From Solirubrobacteraceae bacterium (GTDB lineage: Bacteria > Actinomycetota > Thermoleophilia > Solirubrobacterales > Solirubrobacteraceae): a stretch of 64,000 nt of DNA. The position numbers and the translations under genes were made by a program. A model generated the notes under the pieces. It made no database searches, had not been told where the DNA came from, and saw only the letters and a list, made by a program, of their open reading frames with translations. This document shows, one piece after another, positions 31,646 through 42,034 of this stretch (positions within the stretch are counted from its first letter, which is position 1; each line of letters begins with the position of its first letter). The DNA lies in the NCBI GenBank assembly GCA_030447505.1, contig JAUJOT010000009.1, positions 37,233 to 101,232 of the forward strand, read 5' to 3'.

Positions 31646-34111
31646 CTACTCGCCCGCGTGGGCGTGGCTGGCGCGCGTCCCCGCTCCGACCTTGATCGCG
31701 TACTTCGACGGCTTGATCTGCACCGTCGGGTTGTCGATCTGGCCGAGACGATCGATGAGCTTGATCCACTGCGACGGCTTGAGGACCGACTCCGCGATCT
31801 TGCCGGCCTTCGTGTTGGCGTCGAACTGCGGACGGAAGCCCACGTGGATGTGGTCGGCGTGGTCGCTCATCGCGAGCGTGTTGTCCGTGCCGTCGTACTT
31901 CATCAGGGTGATGATCTGGGCCGGCTTCATCGTGCCCTGCAGCGTCAGCAGCCGGCGCACGGCGATGTCCGTGATCGAGCCCGCGCCCTGGTTGCCCAGG
32001 ATCGGGATCCCGTTGATCTTCGCGATGTCGAGCGCGTTGCCCGACGAGTGCGCCGAGACATTGCCGCTCGTCGTGTAGAAGCCGTGGCCGCAGCGCAGCG
32101 ACGTGACCGTCGGCTTCAGACCGGACGATGCGAGGAACTCGAGCGTCGCGAGCGCACGGCGGTCGACGACCCCGCCCTCGATGTCGCGGCGACCACAGGA
32201 GTAGATCTCGATCCGCGGGTTGGCCAGGACGCGCTGGATGAGGTTGTCCTTGCTCATCAGCAGGATCTGGCCGATCGTCGCGCCCTGGGCGTTCTCGCCG
32301 AAGAACGGGTTCTTGCCCTGCGCGCGGTAGATCGCCGTCGACTCGAGCAGCTTCCAGCCGTCGAGGATCGGCTTCGGGTCGATGCGCGGCGCGCCGCGGC
32401 CGGCCGGGCGGATCTCGAACATGACGTTCGGGGCGATGCCCCGCGAGACCTTGCCGATGCGGCCGAGGATCGTGCCCGTGATGACGCGGCGGCCGGGGAC
32501 GAGGCGCTTGAGCACGACGTCTTCCTTGTTGAGGCCGTAGACGCCGGTGAAGTACGACTTGACGCTCGAGCCCGGAGCCAGCGCGGACTCCGACTCCATG
32601 ATCTGCTGCTTGCCGCCCGCCGACAGCGCCTTCGGACGCGTCGGGTTGGCGAACAGGCGCTCCTTGGCGAGGTCGGTGCTCTCCTGCGCGGCCTCGGCGG
32701 CGGGCTCGACGGCGGCCTTGACCTTGCCGCCGGCCTTCTTGGCGGCTGACCCCGCGCTGGCAGCCTGCTTCGGAGCGGGATCGGCCTTCGGCAGCGCGAG
32801 CTCCTTGGCGATCGACGCCTTGGTCTGCGTCTTCTCCTTCGGCACCGGCACCTGGGCCGCGACCTTCTTCAGCCCCGCATACGTGTACGTGTTGCCGTAG
32901 ACGTCGCGCAGCATCACGAACTTGCCGAGGCGCGCGTTCTCGCCGACCTTGATGATCTTGCCGTCCTGCACGGCGACGACCGGCGAGCCCGGCTTCGCGA
33001 AGATGTTGATCCCGCGACGCTTGCTGTTGGCCTCGACCGGCAGGGCGGCGTTCTTGCCGCGAGCCACGCGACGCGACGCGTCGCGCTCGGAGATGTCGTC
33101 GGCGTACCTCGCCGCGGCATGCACCGGGAACCGGCCCTGCGTCAGGCCGCTGAGCGAGCCGACCAGGTCAGACGGCATCCCGCCGATGAAGCGCGCCCGC
33201 ATGAGCACGGAGTCGACATACCAGTCCGCGTGGTTGTAGGCGAAGATCGCCTTGCGCAGATCCGTGTCCGCCCCCGCTGCCTTCAGGTAGCGGGCCGCCG
33301 CGAAGATCGCGTCGACCGGGTTGTAGGGGTCCTTCTTGCCGTCGCTGTTGGCGTCGACGCCGAAGGTCTTCCAGCTCGAGGGGATGAACTGCATCCAGCC
33401 CATCGCGCCGGCCGACGAGACGTTGAGGTTGCGGCCGTAGTCGGTCTCGATCTCGTTGATCGCGGCCAGGACCTCCCAGCGGATGCCGTACTGGATCCCG
33501 GCGGCCTGGTAGATCGACAGCAGGAACGGCGGGATGCGGAACTTGTTGATGAAGAAGTTCGGAACGCCCACCGGGACAGGTCCGATGCTCGCCAGGGAGA
33601 GCGTCGGGTTCTGCAGCGTCGGAAGGCCACTGGGGAAGCGCAGCTTCGTCTTCTCGGGGCGCGCGCGCTCGGGCAGCGGCGAGCGGAGAAGACGGCCGGC
33701 GGAGTCGAAGACCGGCTGCCCGACGGAGGGCTTGCGCTTCTTCTTGCCGGATCGGGTCGTCTGACCCTCGGTCTGCTCCTCGCCGGCGGCACCCGGAAGG
33801 ACCGGGGCGGTCTGCGTCGGCGCAGGCGGTGGCGGCTTGATCGAGAGCGACGGCAGGCCGCTGCTGGGAGGCGCCTGTGTGGGCGTCGTCTCCGTGATGG
33901 CGACGATCGCTGCGTTGACGCCCGGAAACCTGATCTGGTCAACAGGCGTATCCGCCCCGATATCCAGCGTGATGATCTTCGTTGTGCCGCCGACGAGCGT
34001 CACTTTGAACGTGCGAACAACCGCGTTCGCGGGTGACGCAAAGGTCCCAAGACCAGCGGTGAGCCCGCCGGTCAGGGCCAAGGCGATGAGCAGCCTTCGC
34101 TTGTCGTGCAT
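31646..34111 (-). CDS. Secreted three-domain peptidoglycan hydrolase (lytic transglycosylase, LytM-like, M15-like)
   Basis: 821 residues from ATG 34111 (AGGGA five bases upstream; ATG 34123 is alternative). A signal peptide ends near SPANA. After a Pro-rich linker comes an MltB/SLT-like transglycosylase domain with catalytic Glu in INEIETDYGRN and GAMGWMQFIPSSWK. Next is a LytM-like segment (GINIFAKPGSPVVAVQDG... YGNTYTYAG) that lacks the HxH zinc ligands. The C-terminal 180 residues look like an M15/VanY-type peptidase: H688 and D695 in SAHSSGNALDI, and H754/H756 in DHADHIHVGF. It would cut glycan strands and peptide stems in the cell wall. A putative promoter lies 60-90 bases upstream. Confidence 0.82.
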   Translation of the reverse strand: MHDKRRLLIALALTGGLTAGLGTFASPANAVVRTFKVTLVGGTTKIITLDIGADTPVDQIRFPGVNAAIVAITETTPTQAPPSSGLPSLSIKPPPPAPTQTAPVLPGAAGEEQTEGQTTRSGKKKRKPSVGQPVFDSAGRLLRSPLPERARPEKTKLRFPSGLPTLQNPTLSLASIGPVPVGVPNFFINKFRIPPFLLSIYQAAGIQYGIRWEVLAAINEIETDYGRNLNVSSAGAMGWMQFIPSSWKTFGVDANSDGKKDPYNPVDAIFAAARYLKAAGADTDLRKAIFAYNHADWYVDSVLMRARFIGGMPSDLVGSLSGLTQGRFPVHAAARYADDISERDASRRVARGKNAALPVEANSKRRGINIFAKPGSPVVAVQDGKIIKVGENARLGKFVMLRDVYGNTYTYAGLKKVAAQVPVPKEKTQTKASIAKELALPKADPAPKQAASAGSAAKKAGGKVKAAVEPAAEAAQESTDLAKERLFANPTRPKALSAGGKQQIMESESALAPGSSVKSYFTGVYGLNKEDVVLKRLVPGRRVITGTILGRIGKVSRGIAPNVMFEIRPAGRGAPRIDPKPILDGWKLLESTAIYRAQGKNPFFGENAQGATIGQILLMSKDNLIQRVLANPRIEIYSCGRRDIEGGVVDRRALATLEFLASSGLKPTVTSLRCGHGFYTTSGNVSAHSSGNALDIAKINGIPILGNQGAGSITDIAVRRLLTLQGTMKPAQIITLMKYDGTDNTLAMSDHADHIHVGFRPQFDANTKAGKIAESVLKPSQWIKLIDRLGQIDNPTVQIKPSKYAIKVGAGTRASHAHAGE

Positions 34112-34173
34112 GTGTCCCTGCATCTCCCCCCTGGAGGTGTCCCTGGTACGCGAGCCCGATCCGCGTGCGCGGC

Positions 34174-34203
34174 ACACTACCGCTAATCGCCGTCAGACGT
34201 AAA
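34174..34203 (-). promoter_or_regulatory. Putative promoter of the peptidoglycan hydrolase gene
   Basis: On the minus strand TTTACG (34203-34198), an 18-base spacer and TAGTGT (34179-34174). Pattern match only; a c-di-AMP (ydaO) riboswitch was looked for here because such genes are often under its control, but its conserved blocks were not found. Confidence 0.3.
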
Positions 34204-34390
34204 CCCGCGCTAAGCGACCGAACATCGAAGCTGCATTGCAGCGGTCGCGCAGGACGGAAGCACGGCAGGGGCGACGCCCGTGCTCCAGCCGCGGCAGCGC
34301 TCTGGCAGCGCTCTTCAACTCGCGCGCTCGCGAGGAGAGCACACTGCGCTAGCCTCCGTCCGCCCGGCAATCAGGAGGAATTTCCCCCCG

Positions 34391-34837
34391 ATGAGCGACT
34401 ACGAGGACGCCGAAGGACTGCGCGAGCGGCTGACGAAGCAGGGCGAGGACACGCTGGGCAAGCTCGCCGAGGATCTGATGGCGAACCCGCTCGTCGCGGG
34501 TGCAATCCAGCGTGCATTCGACGCGCGCGAGAAGGCGTCGAGCGCGCAGGAGGCGGCCCTGGGAGCGCTCATGCTTGCGTCCGCGGGGGACATCGAGCGC
34601 CTGACCCGGCGCGTGCGCTCCGTCTCGCAGCGGCTGGAGGGCATCGAGGACGGCATCGACCGCCTCGACGAGCGCCTCGCGGCGACGGCGACGGCGACGG
34701 GCATCGACGCGCGCATGGAAGCGATCGAGGCGCAGCTCGCGGCGCTCACGAAGGAGCTGTCGGCGCTGCACAAGGCACTGCCGGGCGCGCCCAAGCCGGT
34801 CTCCTCTCGACAGGAACGCCTGAAGGTCTCAGGCTAG
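34391..34837 (+). CDS. Coiled-coil protein, phasin-like in size and composition
   Basis: 148 residues from ATG 34391 (AGGAGG 11 bases upstream). The sequence is helical and rich in Ala, Glu, Arg and Leu, with a heptad-rich central part (ERLTRRVRSVSQRLEGIED) and a short Pro/Ser tail. There is no TM segment. Phasins and structural scaffold proteins share this profile, but no signature assigns it. A second coiled-coil gene of related style lies at 35601. Confidence 0.65.
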   Translation: MSDYEDAEGLRERLTKQGEDTLGKLAEDLMANPLVAGAIQRAFDAREKASSAQEAALGALMLASAGDIERLTRRVRSVSQRLEGIEDGIDRLDERLAATATATGIDARMEAIEAQLAALTKELSALHKALPGAPKPVSSRQERLKVSG

Positions 34838-34869
34838 TGGGCCGCCCACGTTCCTGGGCGACCCACTAG
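34834..34869. terminator. Bidirectional terminator palindrome containing both stop codons
   Basis: CTAGTGGGCCGCCCA and TGGGCGACCCACTAG form a 15-bp stem (one mismatch) with a 6-base loop. The TAG of the plus-strand coiled-coil gene and the TAG of the minus-strand phosphorylase gene both lie within the arms. Confidence 0.88.
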
Positions 34870-35576
34870 ACCGCACCGGCGCCGTCTGGCGCGCCGAGCG
34901 CCGCCGCGCCGGCGCGGCCGAGCCGCTCGGCCGCCTCCAGCAGCGTCTCGGCGTCGATCCGCCGGCGTTCGCCGTCGGCATCGAAGACGTCGCTGACCGC
35001 GAGCAGGCAACCGACCTGGATCCCGCGCAGCTGACCGACGCGCAGCAGGGTGGCGGCCTCCATCTCGACCGCGAGCGCACCCGCCTGCCGCCACTCGCGG
35101 GCCCGACCGCGGTCGCGTTCGTAGAAGAGGTCGCTCGAGGCGATCGCCCCGGTACGCGCTCGGGCGGCGCGCTCGAGCGCCGCGACGAGCTCGGCGTCGG
35201 CTGCGACGCGGCCGTCGGCACCGAGCGCGCGGCTCGTGCCGTCGAATGCGAGCGCGGCGTCGGCGACGACGAGATCGCCGAGCTGCAGGGCTTCGTCCAG
35301 CGCGCCGCACGTCCCGACCCGGATCGCGGCCTGCAGGCCGAGATCGCAGAGCTCCTCGAGCACGATCGCCGCGCTCGGGCCGCCCATCCCGGTGCTCTGG
35401 ATCGTCATCAGCTGCCCGTCGGCGGCCGTTCCCGTGTAGCCCCATAGGCCGCGGTTGTGGTTGAACATCTTCGGCTCGCTGAGGACGAGCTGCGCCAGCG
35501 CGAGCGCGCGGCCCGGGTCGCCGGGCAGCAGCGCGCGGGAGGCAAGTCGGGCGGTTGGGTGGATGTGGACGGGCAT
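34866..35576 (-). CDS. Nucleoside phosphorylase (PNP/UDP family, DeoD/Udp-like)
   Basis: 236 residues from ATG 35576. Family motifs are PGDPGRALALAQ near the N-terminus, FNHNRGLWGYTG, GMGGPSAAIVLEEL, the phosphate-binding VGTCGAL and EMEAATLL, which binds the ribose. It would cleave a purine nucleoside or uridine with phosphate to base plus ribose-1-phosphate. DeoD versus Udp cannot be settled from this. It is divergent from the coiled-coil gene at 35601 with 24 bases between starts. Confidence 0.85.
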   Translation of the reverse strand: MPVHIHPTARLASRALLPGDPGRALALAQLVLSEPKMFNHNRGLWGYTGTAADGQLMTIQSTGMGGPSAAIVLEELCDLGLQAAIRVGTCGALDEALQLGDLVVADAALAFDGTSRALGADGRVAADAELVAALERAARARTGAIASSDLFYERDRGRAREWRQAGALAVEMEAATLLRVGQLRGIQVGCLLAVSDVFDADGERRRIDAETLLEAAERLGRAGAAALGAPDGAGAV

Positions 35577-35600
35577 CAGAGCGCGCCATATCATCCGTGG

Positions 35601-35939
35601 ATGGCCGAAAAGAGGAACGTCTCGCGTGCCGACGCGGTCCGTGACGCGGTCGATCAGGCGTTCAAGACGCAGATTCCGCGCGAGCGGATCGGCGAGCTGC
35701 TCGACGAGCTTGGCAGCACCGCGGGTCGCCTGCGCGGCGCCGTCGACGAGCTGCGCCCCGCGACGGAGGCCGAGATCAAGGCCCTCCGGTCAGAGATCGC
35801 GGCGCTGCAAGCGCGCGTCACCGCGCTCGAGGCCGCGACGAAGCCGGCGCCGCGGCGACGACCAGCGGCCGCGAAGAAGCCGGCCACGCCGCGGGCGCGC
35901 AAGGCGCCGGCGAGCGAGCCGCCGACCGCCGGTTCCTAG
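35601..35939 (+). CDS. Coiled-coil protein with Lys/Ala/Pro-rich basic tail
   Basis: 112 residues from ATG 35601. An N-terminal AVDQAFKTQIPRERIGELLDEL and a coiled coil to about residue 75 are followed by a histone-H1-like basic tail (KPAPRRRPAAAKKPATPRA). The tail suggests nucleic-acid or polymer binding. No catalytic motif. Possibly operonic with the SCP2 gene 25 bases on. Confidence 0.6.
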   Translation: MAEKRNVSRADAVRDAVDQAFKTQIPRERIGELLDELGSTAGRLRGAVDELRPATEAEIKALRSEIAALQARVTALEAATKPAPRRRPAAAKKPATPRARKAPASEPPTAGS

Positions 35940-35964
35940 GTCACCGAAGGAAGGGATGCGCACG

Positions 35965-36390
35965 ATGGGTGCCGAGTTCAGCGGTTCCAAGGAGTTCCGG
36001 ACGGTCATGGACCGCATCTTCACGATGATGAGCGATGACCCCGAGATGGGCCCGAAGCTGCGCGACGCGGACGTGCCGCAGCGCTACGAGTTCGAGGACG
36101 TCGACATGGTCGTCAACATCCGCGCGGCCGATGAGGGCGAGGAGGGATGCCTGTTCTGGCAGTGGAACGACGACATCGACTGGAAGCCGAAGGTCAAGAT
36201 GTCGATGTCCTCGGAGACCGCCAACAAGTACTTCCAGGGCAAGGAGAACGTCGCGGTCGCCATCGCCCGCCGGCGGATCAAGGCCAGCGGCGACGTCAAG
36301 GCCGCGCTCGCCCTGATTCCGATCACCAAGCCCGTCTACGCGCAGTACCGGGCGGTCGTCGAGGCCGAGTATCCGCACCTGAAGGTCTGA
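35965..36390 (+). CDS. SCP2 sterol-carrier-like domain protein
   Basis: 141 residues from ATG 35965 (GAAGGAAGGG about nine bases upstream; ATG 35956 is too close to that site). The chain is FRTVMDRIFTMMSDDPEMG, a VVNIRAADEGEEG strand and a C-terminal IKASGDVKAALALIPITKP, the lipid-cavity helix typical of SCP2-like proteins. These bind acyl chains or sterol-like lipids. No fused enzyme is present. Confidence 0.72.
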   Translation: MGAEFSGSKEFRTVMDRIFTMMSDDPEMGPKLRDADVPQRYEFEDVDMVVNIRAADEGEEGCLFWQWNDDIDWKPKVKMSMSSETANKYFQGKENVAVAIARRRIKASGDVKAALALIPITKPVYAQYRAVVEAEYPHLKV

Positions 36391-36409
36391 GCAGCGGCGT
36401 TAAGCCGCG

Positions 36410-36438
36410 TTGACAGCGCGTCGTCTGAGGCGTATGTA
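36410..36438 (+). promoter_or_regulatory. Strong sigma-A-type promoter
   Basis: TTGACA (36410-36415), a 17-base spacer and TATGTA (36433-36438). The -35 is consensus, rare in this GC-rich window. Transcription would begin near 36445, 200 bases before the DUF3618 gene. Confidence 0.6.
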
Positions 36439-36444
36439 TGCAGG

Positions 36445-36564
36445 ACCAGGTCGAAAAGTGGGTGGCTCGCCACCCGCGAGGCGCCGCCGGTACGAAGACG
36501 AGCGCCGCCGACCAAGGCAGCGGGCCGCATCGCCCGCAGACGGCGGGGCCACGGTCCCGCCGTC
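36445..36564 (+). ncRNA. Candidate structured leader or small RNA
   Basis: Downstream of the promoter are three successive hairpins: GGGTGG-CTCG-CCACCC (36460-36475, extendable to 36458-36477), GCGGGC-6nt-GCCCGC (36520-36537) and GACGGCGGG-8nt-CCCGCCGTC (36539-36564, perfect 9-bp stem). The last could serve as a terminator, though no T-run follows. No known RNA family is recognised. Confidence 0.35.
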
Positions 36565-36646
36565 GTCGTGATCTGAGCCGTCGCGATCGCGCACTGCGGC
36601 GCAGCGGCGTTTCGCGCGCTTGCCGAGCCGGGTAGGCGACCCTCCA

Positions 36647-36985
36647 ATGAGCGCTTCAGAGCACGACCCGGCACTACCGGCGCAGGAGCACCCCGACGCG
36701 GGGCCGATCCCGAGCGAGCGCGAGCTGCTGCTCGAGCAGATCGAGGAGACGCGCGAGGAGCTCGGTGCGACCGTCGACGCCCTCGCGCACAAGGCCGACA
36801 TCAAGGCGCAGGTGCACGAGAAGGTCGAGGAGCGCAAGGAGCACCTGCACCAGGTGCAGGTCGAGGCGACCGGCAGGCTGCGCGAGACGCTCGATCGGCC
36901 GGCTGTGCCGGCCGCGATCGCCGCCGTCGCGGTGCTGTTGCTGCTGATCAGGCGGCGCCGGCGCCGTCGCGCGGCGACCCGCTAG
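36647..36985 (+). CDS. DUF3618 membrane-anchored protein
   Basis: 112 residues from ATG 36647. The central IEETREELGATVDALAHKADIKAQVHEKV is the DUF3618 pattern, given in two parts: IEETREELGATVDALA, then HKADIKAQ. It ends in a single TM helix (about residues 86-102) and a basic tail RRRRRRRAATR. Such proteins occur across Actinobacteria, often next to holin-X-like proteins, as envelope-associated components; function unproven. Confidence 0.82.
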   Translation: MSASEHDPALPAQEHPDAGPIPSERELLLEQIEETREELGATVDALAHKADIKAQVHEKVEERKEHLHQVQVEATGRLRETLDRPAVPAAIAAVAVLLLLIRRRRRRRAATR

Positions 36986-37036
36986 CACGCGCCCGCAGGT
37001 TCTGCGATCCGCGAGGGGCGACCCTAGACTCGACCC

Positions 37037-38050
37037 ATGGACCTGCTCGAGCGCGTCCGCGCGACCGCTCTGCTGCCTGCCGAGAAGCCCGTCGTCGTGC
37101 TGCTGTCGGGCGGGCGCGACTCGGTCTGCCTGCTCGACGTCGCGGTGCGCCTCGCGGGACCGCAGGCCGTGACCGCGCTGCACGTCAACTACGGCCTGCG
37201 TGACGCCTCCGGCGCCGACGAGTCGTTCTGCCGCGAGCTGTGCGAGCAGCTCGGCGTGAAGCTCGACGTCGAGGCGGCGCAGCGTCCGCAGGACGCGGGC
37301 AACCTGCAGGCCTGGGCGCGCGACGTGCGGCTCGGCGCCGGCGCGCTGCTGGCGCTCGAGCGCGGGGCGCGGCTGGCGACCGGCCACACCGCAAGCGACC
37401 AGGCCGAGACCGTCCTCTACCGGCTGGCCGCGTCGCCCGGACGGCGCGCACTGCTGGGAATGTCAGAGCGCGACGGGCTGCTCGTGCGCCCGTTGCTGCA
37501 GGTCACGCGCGAGGAGACCGCCGCTCACTGCGCGACGCGCGGCCTGGGCTGGCGCGAGGACGCGTCGAACGACGACCTCGCGTATGCGCGAAATCGGACG
37601 CGCGCGCGGCTCATGCCGGCGCTGCGGGAGCTGCATCCGGCGGCCGAGCGCAACGTCGTGCGCACCGCCGAGCTGCTGCGCGAGGAGGCCGCGGTGCTCG
37701 ATGAGGTCGTCGACGCCGCGCTCGCCGGCCGCGACAACATCGCGGTCGCGCACCTCGGCGCGCTGCCGGCGGCGCTTGCTCGGCTTGTCGTGCGGCGTCT
37801 GGCCGAGGACGCGGTGGGCGGGCTGTGCGCGCGCGCAGCGGGTCGGCTCGACGACATCCTGGTCCTCGACGAGGGCGCGCTGGACGTCGGCGACGGCGCG
37901 CGCGCGGTCGTCAGCGGCGGGCTGCTGCGGATCGAGCGGACACCGCCGCGACGTCCGGCGCCCGCGCCCGCCGGCGCGGGCGGGCCGCAGTCGTCGTCGT
38001 CCTATGACGCGCGTGCGCAGCTTCCCGGCGTGCGTCCTGGCGGCTCGTAG
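37037..38050 (+). CDS. tilS: tRNA(Ile)-lysidine synthase
   Basis: 337 residues. The N-type ATP pyrophosphatase loop is seen as LLSGGRDSVCLLD (SGGxDS), followed by ALHVNYGLR, ATGHTASDQAETVLYRL and DASNDDLAYARNRTR, all TilS landmarks. It converts C34 of the AUA-reading tRNA-Ile to lysidine. The C-terminal region is short, as in other actinobacteria. Followed by hpt and ftsH, the conserved tilS-hpt-ftsH order. Confidence 0.95.
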   Translation: MDLLERVRATALLPAEKPVVVLLSGGRDSVCLLDVAVRLAGPQAVTALHVNYGLRDASGADESFCRELCEQLGVKLDVEAAQRPQDAGNLQAWARDVRLGAGALLALERGARLATGHTASDQAETVLYRLAASPGRRALLGMSERDGLLVRPLLQVTREETAAHCATRGLGWREDASNDDLAYARNRTRARLMPALRELHPAAERNVVRTAELLREEAAVLDEVVDAALAGRDNIAVAHLGALPAALARLVVRRLAEDAVGGLCARAAGRLDDILVLDEGALDVGDGARAVVSGGLLRIERTPPRRPAPAPAGAGGPQSSSSYDARAQLPGVRPGGS

Positions 38051-38062
38051 ACTCCCGCTCGC

Positions 38063-38596
38063 ATGCGCGACGACGCCGTCGGCGAGATCCTCGTCCAACC
38101 CGATGACCTCGCCCGGCGTGTTCGCGAGCTCGGCAGCCAGATCAGCGCCGACTACGAGGGCCGCGACCTGCTCCTCGTCGGCGTCCTCAAGGGCGCGGTC
38201 TTCTTCCTCTCGGACCTCATGCGCCACATCGCCGTGCCCTGCGAGCTGGACTTCATGGCCGTCGCGAGCTACGGCTCGGCGACGGACTCCTCGGGCGTCG
38301 TGCGGATCCTCAAGGATCTCGACGTCGCGCTCGAGGGGCGCCACGTGCTGATCGTCGAGGACATCGTCGACTCGGGGCTCACGCTGCAGTACCTGCTGCG
38401 CAACCTCGGCGCCCGCAACCCCGCCTCGATCGAGGTCTGCGCGCTGCTGACGAAGCCGGCCCGGCTGAAGGTCGCGCTCGAGCCACGCTACGTGGGATTC
38501 GAGATCCCCAACCGCTTCGTCGTCGGCTACGGCCTCGATCACGTCGAGCGCTATCGCAACCTGCCCTACGTCGCCGCCCTCGAGGATACGGGCTGA
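38063..38596 (+). CDS. hpt: Hypoxanthine phosphoribosyltransferase
   Basis: 177 residues with PRPP-binding signature HVLIVEDIVDSGLT, GVLKGAVFFLSDLMRH and MAVASYGSATDSSG. It salvages hypoxanthine/guanine to IMP/GMP. ATG 38063 lies 12 bases after tilS, so they form an operon. Confidence 0.95.
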   Translation: MRDDAVGEILVQPDDLARRVRELGSQISADYEGRDLLLVGVLKGAVFFLSDLMRHIAVPCELDFMAVASYGSATDSSGVVRILKDLDVALEGRHVLIVEDIVDSGLTLQYLLRNLGARNPASIEVCALLTKPARLKVALEPRYVGFEIPNRFVVGYGLDHVERYRNLPYVAALEDTG

Positions 38597-38710
38597 GGTG
38601 CGGATATCACGCCTACGAGCGCGGGTAGAGACGCTTGATCCGATCGGCGGGACGCTCGCGTACCCCTGCTACGCTGGCCGTTCCGTGACCACCAGGGTTT
38701 CCGCATACAC

Positions 38711-40681
<1,971 letters not shown>

Positions 40682-40719
40682 CACCCGCTGTCGCGCCCGA
40701 CGACGTAGCCTCTGCGCGA

Positions 40720-41565
40720 ATGCGCGCGGACGTCCCCGACCCGATCGTGATGGGGATCGTCAACGTGACTCCGGACTCGTTCTCAGACGGCGGCGAATGG
40801 CTCGATCCCGCTGCCGCCGTCGCGCACGGGCTCGCGCTCGTCGCGCAGGGCGCGCAGATCCTCGACATCGGCGGCGAGTCGACACGGCCGGGCGCCGACC
40901 CGGTCAGCGCCGCCGAGGAGCTGCGCCGCGTCGCACCTGTCCTCGAGGGCCTCGCGAGCGCGGGCGCGCGACTGTCGATCGACACCTCCAAGGCTGCGGT
41001 CGCGGCCGCCGCGCTGGACGCCGGCGCGACGCTCGTAAACGACGTCACCGCCCTTCGCGGGGATCCCGCGATGGCGGCGCTCGTCGAGCAGCGCGGCTGC
41101 GAGATCTGCCTGATGCACATGTTGGGCGAGCCGAGAACGATGCAGCGCGATCCGCGCTACGGCGACGTGGTCGACGACGTGAAGGCCTTCCTTTCCGGGC
41201 GGCTGGAGTTCGCGGTCGGCGCCGGGATCGCGGAGCGGCGCGTGTGGCTCGACCCGGGGATCGGCTTCGGCAAGACGATCGACCACAACCTCGAACTGCT
41301 CGCGCGCCTGGACGAGATCGTCGCGCTGGGCCGGCCGGTCGTCGTCGGCACGTCGCGAAAATCGTTTCTCGGAACGATCACCGGGCGCGAGGCGGGCCAG
41401 CGCGTGGCGGGCACGATCGCCACCAACGTGCTCGCGCTCGCGCGTGGGGCGCGAATCTTCCGGGTCCATGACGTCGCGCAGGCGCGCGATGCCCTGCTCG
41501 TGGCGGCTGCTACGTTGCGCGGGCGATGGGCCCCGCCGACGACGACATCGAAGACGACGGCCTAG
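40720..41565 (+). CDS. folP: Dihydropteroate synthase
   Basis: 281 residues. Signature GIVNVTPDSFSDGG, then LDIGGESTRPGAD and SIDTSKAAVA; RPVVVGTSRKSFLG near the C-terminus binds pterin and phosphate. It joins p-aminobenzoate to hydroxymethyl-dihydropterin diphosphate and is the sulfonamide target. It overlaps folB by 40 bases. Confidence 0.96.
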   Translation: MRADVPDPIVMGIVNVTPDSFSDGGEWLDPAAAVAHGLALVAQGAQILDIGGESTRPGADPVSAAEELRRVAPVLEGLASAGARLSIDTSKAAVAAAALDAGATLVNDVTALRGDPAMAALVEQRGCEICLMHMLGEPRTMQRDPRYGDVVDDVKAFLSGRLEFAVGAGIAERRVWLDPGIGFGKTIDHNLELLARLDEIVALGRPVVVGTSRKSFLGTITGREAGQRVAGTIATNVLALARGARIFRVHDVAQARDALLVAAATLRGRWAPPTTTSKTTA

Positions 41566-41975
41566 ACGACGACTTCGACGACGAGGGCAGCCGCCTGCAG
41601 ACGGTCGTGACCGTCGAGGTCAACGGCCTGTCGCTCTACACCCATCTCGGCGTGACGGCGGCCGAACGCGAGGTCGGCCAGCGGCTGATCCTCGACATTC
41701 GGCTCGAGCTCGCCGACGCCGCCGTGACGGTGACGGACCGGCTCGAGGACACGGTCGACTACGGGCGCGTGTGCGAGGTCGCCGCGCTCGTGGCGACGCA
41801 GCGCTCGGACAAGACGCTCGAGCGGTTGTGCGGCGCGGTCGCCGATCGGTTGCTCAAGGACTTCGATGCGCAGGTGGTGTCGGTCAAGGCCTCGAAGCCG
41901 GAGCCTCCGATCCCCTTGCCGGTCGAGGATGTGTCCGTCGAGGTCTGGCGGGAGCTGGAGGAGCCGGAGGACTGA
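41526..41975 (+). CDS. folB: Dihydroneopterin aldolase
   Basis: 149 residues. The core, VEVNGLSLYTHLGVTAAEREVGQ and DTVDYGRVCEVA, is the FolB pattern, shown here as separate short blocks: NGLSLYTHLGVTAAER and TVDYGRV. An acidic N-terminal tail (DDDIEDDGLDDDFDDEG) is unusual and depends on the ATG at 41526; GTG 41609 would remove it and much of the overlap with folP. The enzyme makes 6-hydroxymethyl-dihydropterin. Confidence 0.93.
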   Translation: MGPADDDIEDDGLDDDFDDEGSRLQTVVTVEVNGLSLYTHLGVTAAEREVGQRLILDIRLELADAAVTVTDRLEDTVDYGRVCEVAALVATQRSDKTLERLCGAVADRLLKDFDAQVVSVKASKPEPPIPLPVEDVSVEVWRELEEPED

Positions 41976-42034
41976 GGCTTGTGCCGTGGCCGGTCCGGGA
42001 TGTCTCCGCCGCGATCGCCGTCAAACTGCCGCGA

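Larger units (their letters stand above)
36391..36646. other. Intergenic region with promoter and hairpin series
   Basis: A 256-base stretch without a convincing gene. It holds a weak hairpin GCGGC-GTTAA-GCCGC at 36394-36408 that could end the SCP2 transcript, then a strong-looking promoter and three hairpins described separately. A 65-codon frame from ATG 36438 is Arg-rich and starts inside the promoter, so I reject it. Confidence 0.6.

Noticed and set aside
34112-34390. c-di-AMP (ydaO) riboswitch before the wall hydrolase
   Set aside because: The conserved blocks of the motif could not be found on the minus strand, though the gene type and disA in the window made it worth looking for.
36438-36635. 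65-codon plus-strand ORF in the hairpin region
   Set aside because: Starts inside the -10 element, Arg-rich, no Shine-Dalgarno.
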